This document shows, piece after piece, positions 16,924 through 24,836 of a stretch of 47,237 nt of DNA. The stretch is from DASPFV01 sp035620975. GTDB taxonomy: Bacteria; Acidobacteriota; Vicinamibacteria; Vicinamibacterales; 2-12-FULL-66-21. Position 1 is the first letter of the stretch. Each line of letters starts with the position of its first letter. Made by a program: the position numbers and the translations under genes. Below the pieces are notes generated by a model. The model saw only the letters and a list, made by a program, of their open reading frames with translations. It was not told where the DNA came from and searched no databases. The stretch lies in NCBI GenBank assembly GCA_035620975.1, contig DASPFV010000152.1, positions 1-47,237 on the forward strand. The letters run 5' to 3'.

Positions 16924-19287
16924 ATGAACGTCGAACGCGGCGGCGGCCTCGCGCCCGGCACGATCGTGGGCACCCACCGGCTCGAGCGCCTGCTCGGCCG
17001 CGGGGGCATGGGGGTCGTGTTCCTCGCCTACGACACGCGCCTCCACCGTCACGTCGCCCTCAAAATCATCGACCGCGAGACCGACGACGCCACGTCCAGC
17101 GCGCGGCTCCTGCGGGAGGCCCGCAACGCCGCCGCGCTCAATCATCCGAACATCTGCACCATCCACGAGGTCGGTGATGCCGACAGCGCGGCGTTCATCG
17201 CCATGGAGTACGTCAACGGCCGTTCCCTGCGCGATCGGCTCGACGAGGGCGGCGCACTCCCGCTGGACGAAGCCGTGCGCTGCGGCATTCAAGCGGCCGA
17301 CGCGCTCGCGTACGCGCACGAACACCGCGTGGTCCACCGCGACTTCAAGGCCGCCAACGTCATCGTGGACGCAGACGGCCGGCTGAAGATCGTCGACTTC
17401 GGGTTGGCCCGGCGGGACGACTCGCTCCTGGCGGACGCGTCGACGCACGCCTCGCTCGTGCCCGCCGGAACGGTGGCTGGTACACCGTACGCGATGGCGC
17501 CCGAGCAGGTGCGTGGCGAGGCGGGCGATGCACGAACGGACGTGTGGGCGCTCGGCGTGCTCCTGTACGAGTTGGTCAGCGGCGCCCGACCGTTCACCGG
17601 CGGGACCGTCCCGGAACTGTTCTCCTCAATCCTGGCCCAGCCCGCGCCGCCACTCCCCGGCCGCGTGCCGGTCGCGCTCCGGGCAGTCATCGAGCGGAGC
17701 CTGGAGAAGAATCCCGCGCGCCGCTACCAGAGTGCGGGAGAGGTCCGCAGCGCACTCGAAGCAATCGCCACGGGCAGCGCCTCTGGAATCGCCTGGCGAT
17801 ACCACGTGCGCCGGCGGCCCTGGCTGGCCCCTGCCGCCGCGCTCGTGGCGATCGGCGCCGTGCTGGCTGTCCTCAACGTCGGTGGAGTGCGGGACGTGCT
17901 GCTGGGCACAGGAACGGGCACCGCTCCGCTCAGGCTGGCGGTGCTCCCGTTGGAGGACCTCTCCGGAGATGCGACGCAGGCGTACTTCGCCGCCGGCATG
18001 CACGACGCGCTCATCACCGAGCTTGCGAAGATCAACGCGCTGCGCGTGACCGCGCGCGCCTCGGCGGTGCGATACCAGGTCGGACAGAAACCGATCGCCG
18101 AAATCGCCAGGGAGCTCGACGTCGACCTCGTCCTGACCGGCTCGGTGGTGCGCTCCCGTGAACGTGTGGGGGTGAGCACGCAGCTGATCGATGGCGCCAC
18201 GGAGAATCATGTCTGGACGGAGCGGTACGATCGCGCCGCGCGGGAGCTGCTCGCGCTCCAGAACGAGATCGTCGCGGCGATCGTGCAGGAGGTTCGCCTG
18301 CAGCTGACGCCCGAAGAGGAGGTGAGGCTGGCGCGCGTCCGTCCCGTCGATCCCGAAGCCTATGACGCCTACCTCCGGGGTGCGTACTTGATCGAGCAGT
18401 CCACGCCGGAGGACATCAGCCGGGGGCTGGCGCTCCTTCATGAAGCGGTGGCGAAGGACCCGAGCCACCCCCTGCCGTACGCCCACCTCGCTGCCGGCTA
18501 CGCCACGCTCGGGCACGGCCCCTCACCGCCGCCCGACGCGTTCGCGCGCGCCCGAGACGCCGCGCTCAAAGCGCTGGAGCTGGACGACAGCGTCGCGCTG
18601 GCGCACACCGTCCGCGCGGAGCTGATCTTGTACGCCGAACGGACCTGGGACTGGCCCGCGGCCGAGCGCGCGCTGCAGCAGGCCATCAAGTACAATCCGA
18701 CGCTGTCTCGCGCCCACGGGCACTACGCCTGGTATCTGATGCTGTTCGATCGCGCCGACGAAGCGATGACGGCGATCAGACGCGCGCAGGAGGCCGACCC
18801 GCTGGCGGCCGTCTATGCGTCGTGGTACGGATGGCTGCACTGGTGGAATGGTCGAAACGACGAGGCCCTCGCCCTGGTGGAGCGAGCGCTCGAGCTCAGC
18901 CCGAACCTGTTCAACGGGCTCTGGGGTCTGGGGGTCGTTCACAGCAGCCAGGGCAGGCACGACGACGCCATCGCCGTCCTGGAGCAGGCGCTGCCGCGCA
19001 ATCCGCGGCTGGCCGGGCCGCTCGGCGCCGCCTACGCCGCCGCCGGCCGTCGAGTCGAGGCCCTGAAGCTCGCCGAGGATCTGAAGAAGGATCCGAAGAA
19101 CGCATTGTTCCTCGCTCTCCTCTACGCCGAGCTCGGGGAGCGTGAGTCCACGCTGGAGTGGTTGGACGCCACGAACAAAGTGCGGGACAGCAATCTGCCC
19201 TGGATCCGCAACTGGCCGACGTTCGCGTTCCTGCGCGCAGATCCCCGCTTCACCCGGCTGCTTCACGAGATGAAGCTGCCGACGTGA
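16924..19287 (+). CDS. Hanks-type Ser/Thr protein kinase with membrane helix, TolB-like domain and TPR repeats, 787 aa
   Basis: Kinase domain at residues 17-285: glycine loop GRGGMG (25-30), catalytic Lys47 in VALKII, Glu65, HRDFKAAN (Asp140, Asn145), DFG (158-160), APEQ (192-195). All catalytic residues are present, so it should be active. One membrane helix (about 301-319) separates it from an outer part. That part starts with a TolB/FlgO-like N-terminal fold (LRLAVLPLEDLSGDATQAYF, ELAKINALRVTARAS, DLVLTGSVVRS, TQLIDGATENHVWTERYD; 336-450) and continues with about six TPR-like helices (DEAMTAIRRAQEADPLAAVY, DEALALVERALELSPN, DDAIAVLEQALPRNPRLAG). This is a receptor kinase sensing through the outer TPR part; ligand and substrates are unknown. 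The start ATG at 16924 is the only one before the glycine loop. A small membrane protein gene follows 66 bases later. Confidence 0.92.
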   Translation: MNVERGGGLAPGTIVGTHRLERLLGRGGMGVVFLAYDTRLHRHVALKIIDRETDDATSSARLLREARNAAALNHPNICTIHEVGDADSAAFIAMEYVNGRSLRDRLDEGGALPLDEAVRCGIQAADALAYAHEHRVVHRDFKAANVIVDADGRLKIVDFGLARRDDSLLADASTHASLVPAGTVAGTPYAMAPEQVRGEAGDARTDVWALGVLLYELVSGARPFTGGTVPELFSSILAQPAPPLPGRVPVALRAVIERSLEKNPARRYQSAGEVRSALEAIATGSASGIAWRYHVRRRPWLAPAAALVAIGAVLAVLNVGGVRDVLLGTGTGTAPLRLAVLPLEDLSGDATQAYFAAGMHDALITELAKINALRVTARASAVRYQVGQKPIAEIARELDVDLVLTGSVVRSRERVGVSTQLIDGATENHVWTERYDRAARELLALQNEIVAAIVQEVRLQLTPEEEVRLARVRPVDPEAYDAYLRGAYLIEQSTPEDISRGLALLHEAVAKDPSHPLPYAHLAAGYATLGHGPSPPPDAFARARDAALKALELDDSVALAHTVRAELILYAERTWDWPAAERALQQAIKYNPTLSRAHGHYAWYLMLFDRADEAMTAIRRAQEADPLAAVYASWYGWLHWWNGRNDEALALVERALELSPNLFNGLWGLGVVHSSQGRHDDAIAVLEQALPRNPRLAGPLGAAYAAAGRRVEALKLAEDLKKDPKNALFLALLYAELGERESTLEWLDATNKVRDSNLPWIRNWPTFAFLRADPRFTRLLHEMKLPT

Positions 19288-19353
19288 CGGCACCAGACGC
19301 GTGGAGCGGAGCTCATCGACCAGGACGTCCGGCAGGAGAGAAAGGCGGGAGAC

Positions 19354-19707
19354 ATGTTCGGGCAGCCGATCGGGATCATGCTGCTCGCAGCCGCGCTGCT
19401 CGCAGCCGGCGCTGCGGGGATCGCCGCGTTGTGGGCGGCGCTTCCGAGGTCTTCCTCGACCTCGCCGCTCGCCTCGCTGTTCGCGCTGGTGTGGAGCTGC
19501 ACGTACATTGGCGCGGGCCTGCTGACGTGGCGGCGCTCCCGCCTCGCGGCTCCTGCCTTCGTCGCGGCGATGGGCTTGCTGCTGTTCCCGTTGTCGTACA
19601 TCTTCCCGGTGGACCGGGTCGTTGTCCTCCCATCGTTCGCCGTCACGTTGCTGATCGGTTTCCTCGGCTATCGCTATCTCCGCAGGTCACACGAGCCCGC
19701 GTCGTGA
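19354..19707 (+). CDS. Small membrane protein of unknown function, 117 aa
   Basis: Purine-rich sequence (GAGAGAAAGGCGGGAG) lies before the ATG at 19354. About four membrane segments are visible: IGIMLLAAALLAAGAAGIAA, a second around SPLASLFALVWSCTYIGAGL, a third around AAPAFVAAMGLLLFPLSYIF and a last FAVTLLIGFLGYRYL. It ends in a basic tail (RYLRRSHEPAS). I do not recognise a family. It follows the kinase on the same strand and may be co-transcribed. Confidence 0.6.
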   Translation: MFGQPIGIMLLAAALLAAGAAGIAALWAALPRSSSTSPLASLFALVWSCTYIGAGLLTWRRSRLAAPAFVAAMGLLLFPLSYIFPVDRVVVLPSFAVTLLIGFLGYRYLRRSHEPAS

Positions 19708-19708
19708 G

Positions 19709-19997
19709 CCGGTGCACGCGAATCGCCTCCAACTCCACCATCACACCGCCGCCGTCACAGCCGGCGTCGGCAGGGCCACAATCGGCGCCGCCGCCATCCG
19801 CGTAGAACACGCTGCCGTCCGACAAATGGACCGCCAGGGGACGCTGGTCACGCCTTCCCCGTCGACAGATTCCGGGTGGTTCGACAGATTCCGGGTGGTG
19901 ATGTTGACGATCGGCAGCACGCCGAGGCAGAGGCCGGCACTCAGCGAAATCGCAGCGAGACGATAAGCAACATTAGGGCGGTCTCGCGGGCCAGCAT
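19709..19997 (-). pseudogene. Frameshifted small secreted-protein gene
   Basis: On the minus strand a good ribosome site (GGAAGGAG, 5 bases before) leads an ATG at 19997: MLARETALMLLIVSL, a signal-peptide start that then hits a stop. In the next frame it continues AAISLSAGLCLGVLPIVNIT, the rest of a hydrophobic segment. Further on, in a third frame, comes RPLAVHLSDGSVFYADGGGA and VMVELEAIRVH. A 19-bp tandem duplication (19862-19899) sits between the pieces and by itself shifts the frame. It was probably a short secreted protein whose frame was broken at least twice. Confidence 0.4.
19862..19899. repeat. 19-bp perfect tandem duplication
   Basis: TCGACAGATTCCGGGTGGT occurs twice back to back. 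Because 19 is not a multiple of three it shifts any frame across it; it lies in the decayed minus-strand gene. Confidence 0.85.
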
Positions 19998-20009
19998 AAC
20001 GCTCCTTCC

Positions 20010-20043
20010 CAGACTCTGCTCAACCCCTTCCCCCCTTCGACAG
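20010..20043. repeat. 34-bp dispersed repeat, copy A
   Basis: The 34 bases from CAGACTCTGCTCAACCCC to CCTTCGACAG are identical to 30401-30434. The copy lies 12 bases upstream of the minus-strand decayed gene start and just before the CARDB remnant. Confidence 0.8.
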
Positions 20044-20066
20044 ACACGCTGCTCGACCGCAGTCGG

Positions 20067-20240
20067 GTGGTTCCGGCCATCCAGCCGGACGCGAGCCACA
20101 CCGGATCGACGAGCCTGACGCAGCCGATGGACCTTGCGGGGTAGTTCTATCTCAATGCGGTCGCTGACGGTGCGGGAGTCGTACCGGAGTCGAGCGAGAG
20201 GAACAATGCCGGGTTCCGGGTGATCACGATTACCCGCCGA
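20067..20240 (+). pseudogene. Remnant of a CARDB-type adhesion/Ig-like domain
   Basis: One frame reads VVPAIQPDASHTGSTSLTQP, an in-frame TAG stop, then FYLNAVADGAGVVPESSERN and NAGFRVITIT. The order 'gsts.t.P....G.Yyl...aD....v.Es.e.NN......i.i' is the CARDB pattern, with the NN pair near the end retained. The stop and the missing start make it a fragment. It may belong to the same lost surface-protein gene as other Ig-like remnants in this window. Confidence 0.55.
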
Positions 20241-20260
20241 GCAGGACTACAATCGCCCTG

Positions 20261-20665
20261 ATGAAGACGTACGAGCTGGATCCCGGCGGGCGCGAAGCCG
20301 TTCTCGACCGGCTGCGTACCATCCTGGCGGCAGGGCAGGACGTCGCATTCGCGTACGTCCACGGATCCTTCATGCACGGCGGCCCGTTTCGGGATATCGA
20401 CGTGGCGGTGTGGACGATGCCGGGCGCACCGCGTGACCTCGACATCGCTCTGGGGGCACGCCTGACGCGCCGCGCTGGTTATCCCGTCGACGTGCGCGTC
20501 GTGGATCGCGCGCCGCTCGGATTCGTGTTCCATGCGCTCCGCGGCCATCCGCTCGTCGTCCACGACGAGCCGCGCCTCGTGGAGCTGATCGAGCGTACGG
20601 CACGTGCGTATCACGATCAGGCGCCGCTCTCGCGGCGTGCGACGCGTGAGGCGTTCGCCCGATGA
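20261..20665 (+). CDS. mntA: MNT-type minimal nucleotidyltransferase (MntA-like antitoxin), 134 aa
   Basis: The polymerase-beta-type active site is intact: GSFMHGGPFRDIDVAVW, with Gly35-Ser36 and the Asp45-x-Asp47 pair, and a third acidic residue in PVDVRVVD (Asp77). In type VII toxin-antitoxin systems such MNT proteins transfer AMP onto a tyrosine of the HEPN toxin HepT and so neutralise it. The gene is followed by a HEPN gene with an ATGA overlap (stop 20663-20665, next ATG 20662), the standard order and coupling. The partner is frameshifted here, so this antitoxin may be left without a target. The ATG at 20261 directly precedes the helix before the active site. The gene symbol is by family analogy. 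Confidence 0.8.
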   Translation: MKTYELDPGGREAVLDRLRTILAAGQDVAFAYVHGSFMHGGPFRDIDVAVWTMPGAPRDLDIALGARLTRRAGYPVDVRVVDRAPLGFVFHALRGHPLVVHDEPRLVELIERTARAYHDQAPLSRRATREAFAR

Positions 20666-21076
20666 CGCTGGATGCAGACGTCGTCCGTGCACGATGTCAG
20701 GAAATCGAGCAGTCGCTGGCACGGCTGGAGAGAATCCGCCGCGCAGGCCGGGACGCGTTTCTCGCCGACACCGACACACAGGATATCGGCTGCTATCGGC
20801 TGCTCGTCGCGATCGAAGCGGCGCTGGCGTTGTGCTACCACGTCTCTGCGCGGCATCTGCGGATCGTGCCCGGATTACGCGGGCTGCTTCGAGGTACTTG
20901 AACGCGCCGGCATCATCCCCGCTGCGCTCTCCGGGCGCCTTCAGCAGATGGCCCGATTCAGGAACCTTCTAGTCCACGTGTACTGGACGATCGATTTCAA
21001 TCGCGTCTTCGACGTGTTGGAGCACGATGTTCAGGACCTGCGCGAGTTCTCCGGGCTCGTGGCGGCCCTGCTCTGA
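20662..21076 (+). pseudogene. hepT: HepT-like HEPN toxin, frameshifted
   Basis: The first frame reads MTLDADVVRARCQEIEQSLA and DIGCYRLLVAIEAALALCYH, a normal HepT start, and then runs into a stop at about 20901. In the other frame the protein continues with CPDYAGCFEVLERAGIIP, QMARFRNLLVHVYWTIDFNR and VFDVLEHDVQDL to a stop at 21074-21076. The junction is at about 20867-20873, where one extra base in the GCCCGG run explains the shift. The RNase/AMPylation motif R-x4-H-x-Y (RNLLVHVY, bases 20960-20983) is intact but lies after the shift, so the translated product would lack it. A sequencing error cannot be excluded. Confidence 0.78.
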
Positions 21077-21331
21077 ACCGCTATGCGGCTGACAACGCGA
21101 AGTGTGTACGCGTTTCACCAGACGCATAGCGGCGGCGCGCACGGCTGGGGAAACTGGTTCGTACTCGCCTCTAGGCAGGCCCGCGCGAGCGGAGGCAGCC
21201 CGGAAGGGCTGCACTGCGGCCGGATGTAGCGCGGGGCGTTCAGGCCCACCGCGGCCGAACGTGCACGTCGGAAAGCCGACCGACGGCGGTCACGTTCTGT
21301 GATACTGTGCCCCGAATCATCGCCAGGCTCC
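21077..21331. other. Intergenic stretch after the HEPN gene
   Basis: No frame with family resemblance was found. It holds one compact hairpin at 21195-21212: GCAGCCC, loop GGAA, GGGCTGC, a perfect 7-bp stem closed by a GNRA-type tetraloop, without a T-run after it. A GATACT box near 21301 could serve as a -10 element for the decayed gene that follows. Confidence 0.4.
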
Positions 21332-21572
21332 ATGGTCTGCACGAACTGTGGAACGGAGGCGTCTCCCGGTTTGGGACCGCTGTCGCGTGTGCGACTCGGA
21401 TCTTCCGACGCGTGCAGGAATCGACGTCGCGGCCACGCGTCCGCCGGCCATCGGTGATCCAGTCACCGCGGCTGATGCCGCGACCGGGTCTGCAGTCTCC
21501 CTCCAGCCTGGACAGCGAGCTTCGAGCAATTTCTCAAAACGCGGTCTGCTGCCGCCTCCGATCCTCTCGTAA
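21332..21572 (+). pseudogene. Zinc-ribbon N-terminus of a lost Ser/Thr kinase-type gene
   Basis: From ATG 21332 the frame reads MVCTNCGTEASPG; after a one-base shift near 21370 it continues DRCRVCDSDLPTRAG, giving the two CxxC pairs of a zinc ribbon, and then a Pro/Ala/Thr-rich linker ending in SLQPGQRAS. In many acidobacterial kinases such a zinc ribbon and linker run into 'L.pGq.fG.RY.I...lG.GGMG'. Here the sequence diverges right after PGQ and stops at 21572. The kinase assignment is inference from that junction; the broken zinc ribbon is read directly. Confidence 0.5.
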
Positions 21573-21629
21573 CTGACGCCCGGCGGCGGCTCGAGTCGTT
21601 GCAGTAGAGCTCGCGACTGGAGGCCCCGC

Positions 21630-21843
21630 TTACGGCTGCGTCGTGAACAGCACCTGGACGAAGCTGTTCAGGAAATGTCCGCCAAATCCTCCAGGCCGTA
21701 TTGATCCGCAGGGCATACTGCGTGTTGGGCGCCAGCGGCGACAGCGGTATCCCCGTCACCGTCTTGAAGTCCGCCGAGAAACTGAACGTGACCGGGACCT
21801 CAACCCCCGGTCGCCGGAGGATAGATGGAATGAAGCGGCTCGC
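21630..21843 (-). pseudogene. Remnant of an Ig-like (Big_5/SbsA-type) domain, end of a surface protein
   Basis: On the minus strand the first frame gives VPVTFSFSADFKTVTGIPLS and PLAPNTQYALRIN, the hallmark 'lsaD.ktvt..P...LapnT.Y.l.i' of Big_5 domains. Two small shifts later the text continues GLEDLA and then HFLNSFVQVLFTTQP, stop at 21630-21632, which is the usual last strand and end of such domains. The gene body upstream is absent. Confidence 0.55.
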
Positions 21844-21860
21844 TGATCCCGACGTGGTAG

Positions 21861-22229
21861 CTCGACCGGTACGAAACCCTGGTCGGCGGCGCGTTCCAGG
21901 TGGACTTCGGCGGCCCGTACGACGCCGTGCTGGCGACGAACTTCCTCCACCACTCCGATGAGGCGACGCGCGTGAGTCGGCTGAAGAAAATCCTCGCCGC
22001 GCTGAAGCCGGGCGGCGTCGCGGCCACTCTCGAGTTCGTGCCGGAGGAGGACCGCGTCTCGCCTCTAATTCCGGCCCAGTTCGCGATGATGATGCCGGCG
22101 ACGGCGGCTGCGGGAGACGCCTACACGTTCCGGGATCTCGAGCGCATGCACCTGGCGGCAGGCTTCGCCTCACTCGATCCGAACCCCGTCAACGCGGGAC
22201 CGCGAACGGTCGTCGTCGCGCACGCGTAA
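21861..22229 (+). pseudogene. C-terminal part of a SAM-dependent methyltransferase
   Basis: The frame is closed by a stop at 21858-21860 and reads LDRYETLVGGAFQVDFGGPY, DAVLATNFLHH, KKILAALKPGGVAATLEFVP, MMMPATAAAGDAYTFRDLER and a normal C-terminus. This is the second half of an O-methyltransferase-like class I enzyme, relatives of which are about 330-350 residues. The SAM-binding GxGxG segment and the N-terminal dimerisation part are missing. It could still be translated from the GTG at 21900 as 109 residues but would not bind SAM. Confidence 0.7.
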
Positions 22230-22387
22230 CCCGCCGGCAACGGCCCGCCGGTTGCAGGGCCGGAACTCATCTGGAAGGGGCGTGCAGGCGGGTGCGGATC
22301 CGGTGCCTGATTGCCGGAGGACGGGCGAAGGCGTCTGGACGCAAGTCCCAGAACGCCAGTGCTGGAAAATCGGCTCGCCGTCAGCAG

Positions 22388-22437
22388 TGAGCGACGGAGC
22401 AACGAGGCACGATTCGTGCTCCTCGATCCGTCGCTCA
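22388..22437 (+). repeat. Long near-perfect hairpin upstream of the PEP-CTERM gene
   Basis: The outer stem TGAGCGACGGA / TCCGTCGCTCA is 11 bp and perfect. Inside it CGAGG / CCTCG and GCACGA / TCGTGC pair around a single T. This 50-base structure ends 38 bases before the ATG at 22475, outside the ribosome site. It could be a leader structure, a terminator of whatever preceded it, or a dispersed palindromic element. Confidence 0.6.
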
Positions 22438-22474
22438 GCCGAGCTCCGATGGTCTTTCTGGAAAGGAGCCTGCG

Positions 22475-23218
22475 ATGCTGTCCCGCCCATTGCTGCTGCT
22501 GCCGAGCGCTGCCGCTCTGCTGCTGGTTCCCTCGCCCGCAACAGCCGACCCCGTTACGCTGACGTCGATTGCCGTCGTTGACACGCTGGGCGCCGCAGGA
22601 ACGGCAACCAGGTTCAACGTCGGCGGCTCAGCCGGCGTTCCATTCTTCGGGTTGCACTCGTTCGGAACCGCGTTCGTCGGTCCGCAATTCACGCTGACGA
22701 GGCCGAGCATCGTCACGCGCGTCGGCGGATATGTGAACAGCTGCGAGTCGATCGTGAACGGCGTCCCGCAATGCGTCCCGGCGTCAGCCATCGGCGTGCA
22801 GATCAGGCCGGCGCAATTCGGCGACCCGGCGGCGGGGCCGGACCCGAACCAGCTCCTCGCGTCGGCCACGCTGTCGCACGACGACGACCCCTTCACGATC
22901 GGGTTCGAATCGGCGTCGCTCGACGTCCTGCTGCAGCCCGGCACGTATTACGCGCTCTTCACCCTTCCTCCGGGCGAGGGAGGATTCATCCTGTCATCGG
23001 CGCAGGAGCCTTTCCTGTTCACGGCAGGGGCCGCGATGTTCGGTTCTCTCAAGCCCGGGGTGGCTGGTTTCGTCCGACTCGAGCAGGGCGCCGTCAGGGT
23101 CGACGCCGCTCCCATCCCGGAACCCTCCACGCTGTCGCTGTTGCTGTCGGGATCTGCGGCGGCCGCCCTTCGCCGGCGGTCGCGGCGCGTACCAGAGCGG
23201 CGCGCTTCCCGATGCTGA
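22475..23218 (+). CDS. PEP-CTERM sorting-domain protein, 247 aa
   Basis: An AAAGGAG ribosome site precedes the ATG at 22475. A signal peptide (LLLLPSAAALLLVPSPATA, about 5-24) leads a beta-rich body without a recognised enzyme motif (FGTAFVGPQFTLTRPSIVTR, GTYYALFTLPPGEGGFI). The C-terminus is a classic PEP-CTERM tail: PIPEPSTLSLLLSGSAAAAL followed by RRRSRR. Such tails are recognised by exosortase, which cleaves and attaches the protein to the cell surface or extracellular matrix. Two cysteines (SCESIVNGVPQC) may form a disulfide. No exosortase gene is in the window, but the family rule is that one exists elsewhere in the genome. Confidence 0.85.
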   Translation: MLSRPLLLLPSAAALLLVPSPATADPVTLTSIAVVDTLGAAGTATRFNVGGSAGVPFFGLHSFGTAFVGPQFTLTRPSIVTRVGGYVNSCESIVNGVPQCVPASAIGVQIRPAQFGDPAAGPDPNQLLASATLSHDDDPFTIGFESASLDVLLQPGTYYALFTLPPGEGGFILSSAQEPFLFTAGAAMFGSLKPGVAGFVRLEQGAVRVDAAPIPEPSTLSLLLSGSAAAALRRRSRRVPERRASRC

Positions 23219-23280
23219 AGAAGAGCTGCGCCGCTCGACGATGACATCCCTTCGCCCGGTCCTGACCGAGAGGTGATCGC

Positions 23281-24028
23281 ATGTCGCAGCGCGGATACGA
23301 TGCGGAGTTCATGCGGCGCACGGCCGAGAACTACGAGCGATATTTCGTGCCGAGCATCGGTGCGCCCGTGGCGGCGGATCTCATGAAGGCGGCGAGCCTT
23401 CGGCCTGGCGAGCGTGTTCTCGACGCGGCGTGCGGCACGGGGGTCGTGACGAAGCTCGCCGCGGAGCAGATCGCTCCGGACGGCACCGTCGCCGGCCTGG
23501 ACCTCAATCCCGCGATGCTGGCAGTCGCGCGGGCCACCACACGCTCCGACGCGTCGATCGAGTGGCACGAGGCGCCAGCCGAGGACCTTCCGTTCTCGGA
23601 CGAGAGCTTTGACGCCGTGCTGTGCGGAATGGGCCTTCAGTTCTTCTCGGACAAGAAGGCAGGCCTGCGGGAATTCCATCGAGTCCTCGTCCCGGGCGGC
23701 CGCCTCGTGGCCAACGTCCCCGGCCCGACGCCGCCGCCGCTTCAGATCATGGCCGACGGCCTGGCGCGCCACATCGGGCCCGAGAGCGCAAGCCGGCTTC
23801 GAAGACGTCGACGTACGCAGCGCTGAAACGTCCCTGGAGCTGCCAGCTCCCGCGGAGTTCCTGTGGCAATACGTTTGGAGCACGCCGCTGGCGGCCGCCG
23901 TGGCGCAGGCCGGTGAGGACCGCCGCGCCGCGCTCGAGAACGAATTCTCCGAGAAGTGCCGAGCGTTTGCGCCGACGGGAACGCTGGCGGGCCGCGTGAG
24001 GATGACGACGTTGCTCGCCACGAAGTAG
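23281..24028 (+). pseudogene. SAM-dependent methyltransferase with internal deletion and frameshift
   Basis: The N-terminal 170 residues are well preserved: VLDAACGTGVVTKLAAEQIA (SAM loop), VAGLDLNPAMLAVARA, APAEDLPFSDESFDAVLCGM, FHRVLVPGGRLVANVPG. At about 23789 the frame shifts and the reading resumes as QAGFEDVDVRSAETSLELPA to a stop at 24028. Compared with relatives, the linking segment between the 'HIGPES' region and 'AGFEDV' (roughly 15-25 residues) is missing, so there is a deletion and not just a base error. The first frame ends at 23826 with an arginine-rich nonsense tail. The start ATG at 23281 follows GAGAGGTGAT. Confidence 0.8.
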
Positions 24029-24181
24029 ATGCACGAGGATTTGCGCCATACGTCCTGTCGGCTCGAACGGTGCCGTCGATCATCGCCATCAGCATCGCCG
24101 ACGCTGCGGCAACCTTCGCGCAAACGGAGACGGACCGTTGCCCGACTGCGATATAGTTCGGCCTTCCGCAAGGAGCTGCAC

Positions 24182-24760
24182 ATGACAGATTCACGCTTGA
24201 TGGTTGTCGCCCTGACCCTCACGATCCTCGGGACGCCGGCGTTCGTCAACGGGCAGTCCGGCAATCAGCCGCAGGCGCCGCCCATGCCCAAGCCCGGTCC
24301 GGAGCATCAGGTCTTCACCATGGAGGAAGGGAGCTGGGACGCCATCGTCGAGATCGCCCCGGCACCCGGCACCCCACCGGTGACGTCGAAGGGCGTCGAG
24401 GTAAACACCATCGGCTGCGGCGGATTGTGCATCATCACCGATTTCAAGGGAGAAGCGATGCCGGGCGTGCCGTTCCATGGCCATGGCGTCGCGACGTGGG
24501 ATGCCGCGAAGAAGAAGTACGTCGGGAGCTGGACCGATTCGATGTCGCAGGGACTGGCCCTCAGCGAAGCCACCTATGATCCGGCGGCGAAGAAGATGAC
24601 GGGCTGGATGGAAGGGCTCGACATGACCGGCAAAATGACGAAGACGCGCATGGTCAGCCAGATCGGCAGCGACGGGCAGCGAACGATGACCGCCTATGCC
24701 GTCGGTGCGGACGGCAAGGAAACGCAGGTGATGAAGATTACCTACGCGAAGCGGAAGTGA
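24182..24760 (+). CDS. Secreted DUF1579-type protein, 192 aa
   Basis: The start ATG at 24182 has AAGGAG 7 bases before it. A signal peptide (LMVVALTLTILGTPAFVNG) is followed by a Pro-rich stretch and the DUF1579 pattern: GPEHQVFTMEEGSWDAIVEI, VNTIGCGGLCIITDFKGEA, PFHGHGVATWDAAKKKYVGS, WTDSMSQGLALSEATYDPAA, MTGWMEGLDM. DUF1579 proteins are small beta-barrel-like secreted proteins of unknown function, frequent in Acidobacteria and Planctomycetes. Length is typical. Confidence 0.85.
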   Translation: MTDSRLMVVALTLTILGTPAFVNGQSGNQPQAPPMPKPGPEHQVFTMEEGSWDAIVEIAPAPGTPPVTSKGVEVNTIGCGGLCIITDFKGEAMPGVPFHGHGVATWDAAKKKYVGSWTDSMSQGLALSEATYDPAAKKMTGWMEGLDMTGKMTKTRMVSQIGSDGQRTMTAYAVGADGKETQVMKITYAKRK

Positions 24761-24836
24761 GCCAATCGGTGTCGTGAGGCCGCGTCAGAATCCAGCGTGC
24801 CCATGGGATATGCCGGGCTGCCACCGGACAGACAGC

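Noticed and set aside
19354..19997. Insertion sequence or transposon ends near the repeats
   Set aside because: No transposase frame and no terminal inverted repeats were found; only a 19-bp tandem duplication and a 34-bp dispersed repeat.
20261..21076. An intact toxin-antitoxin defence system
   Set aside because: The toxin frame is broken before its active motif as the sequence stands.
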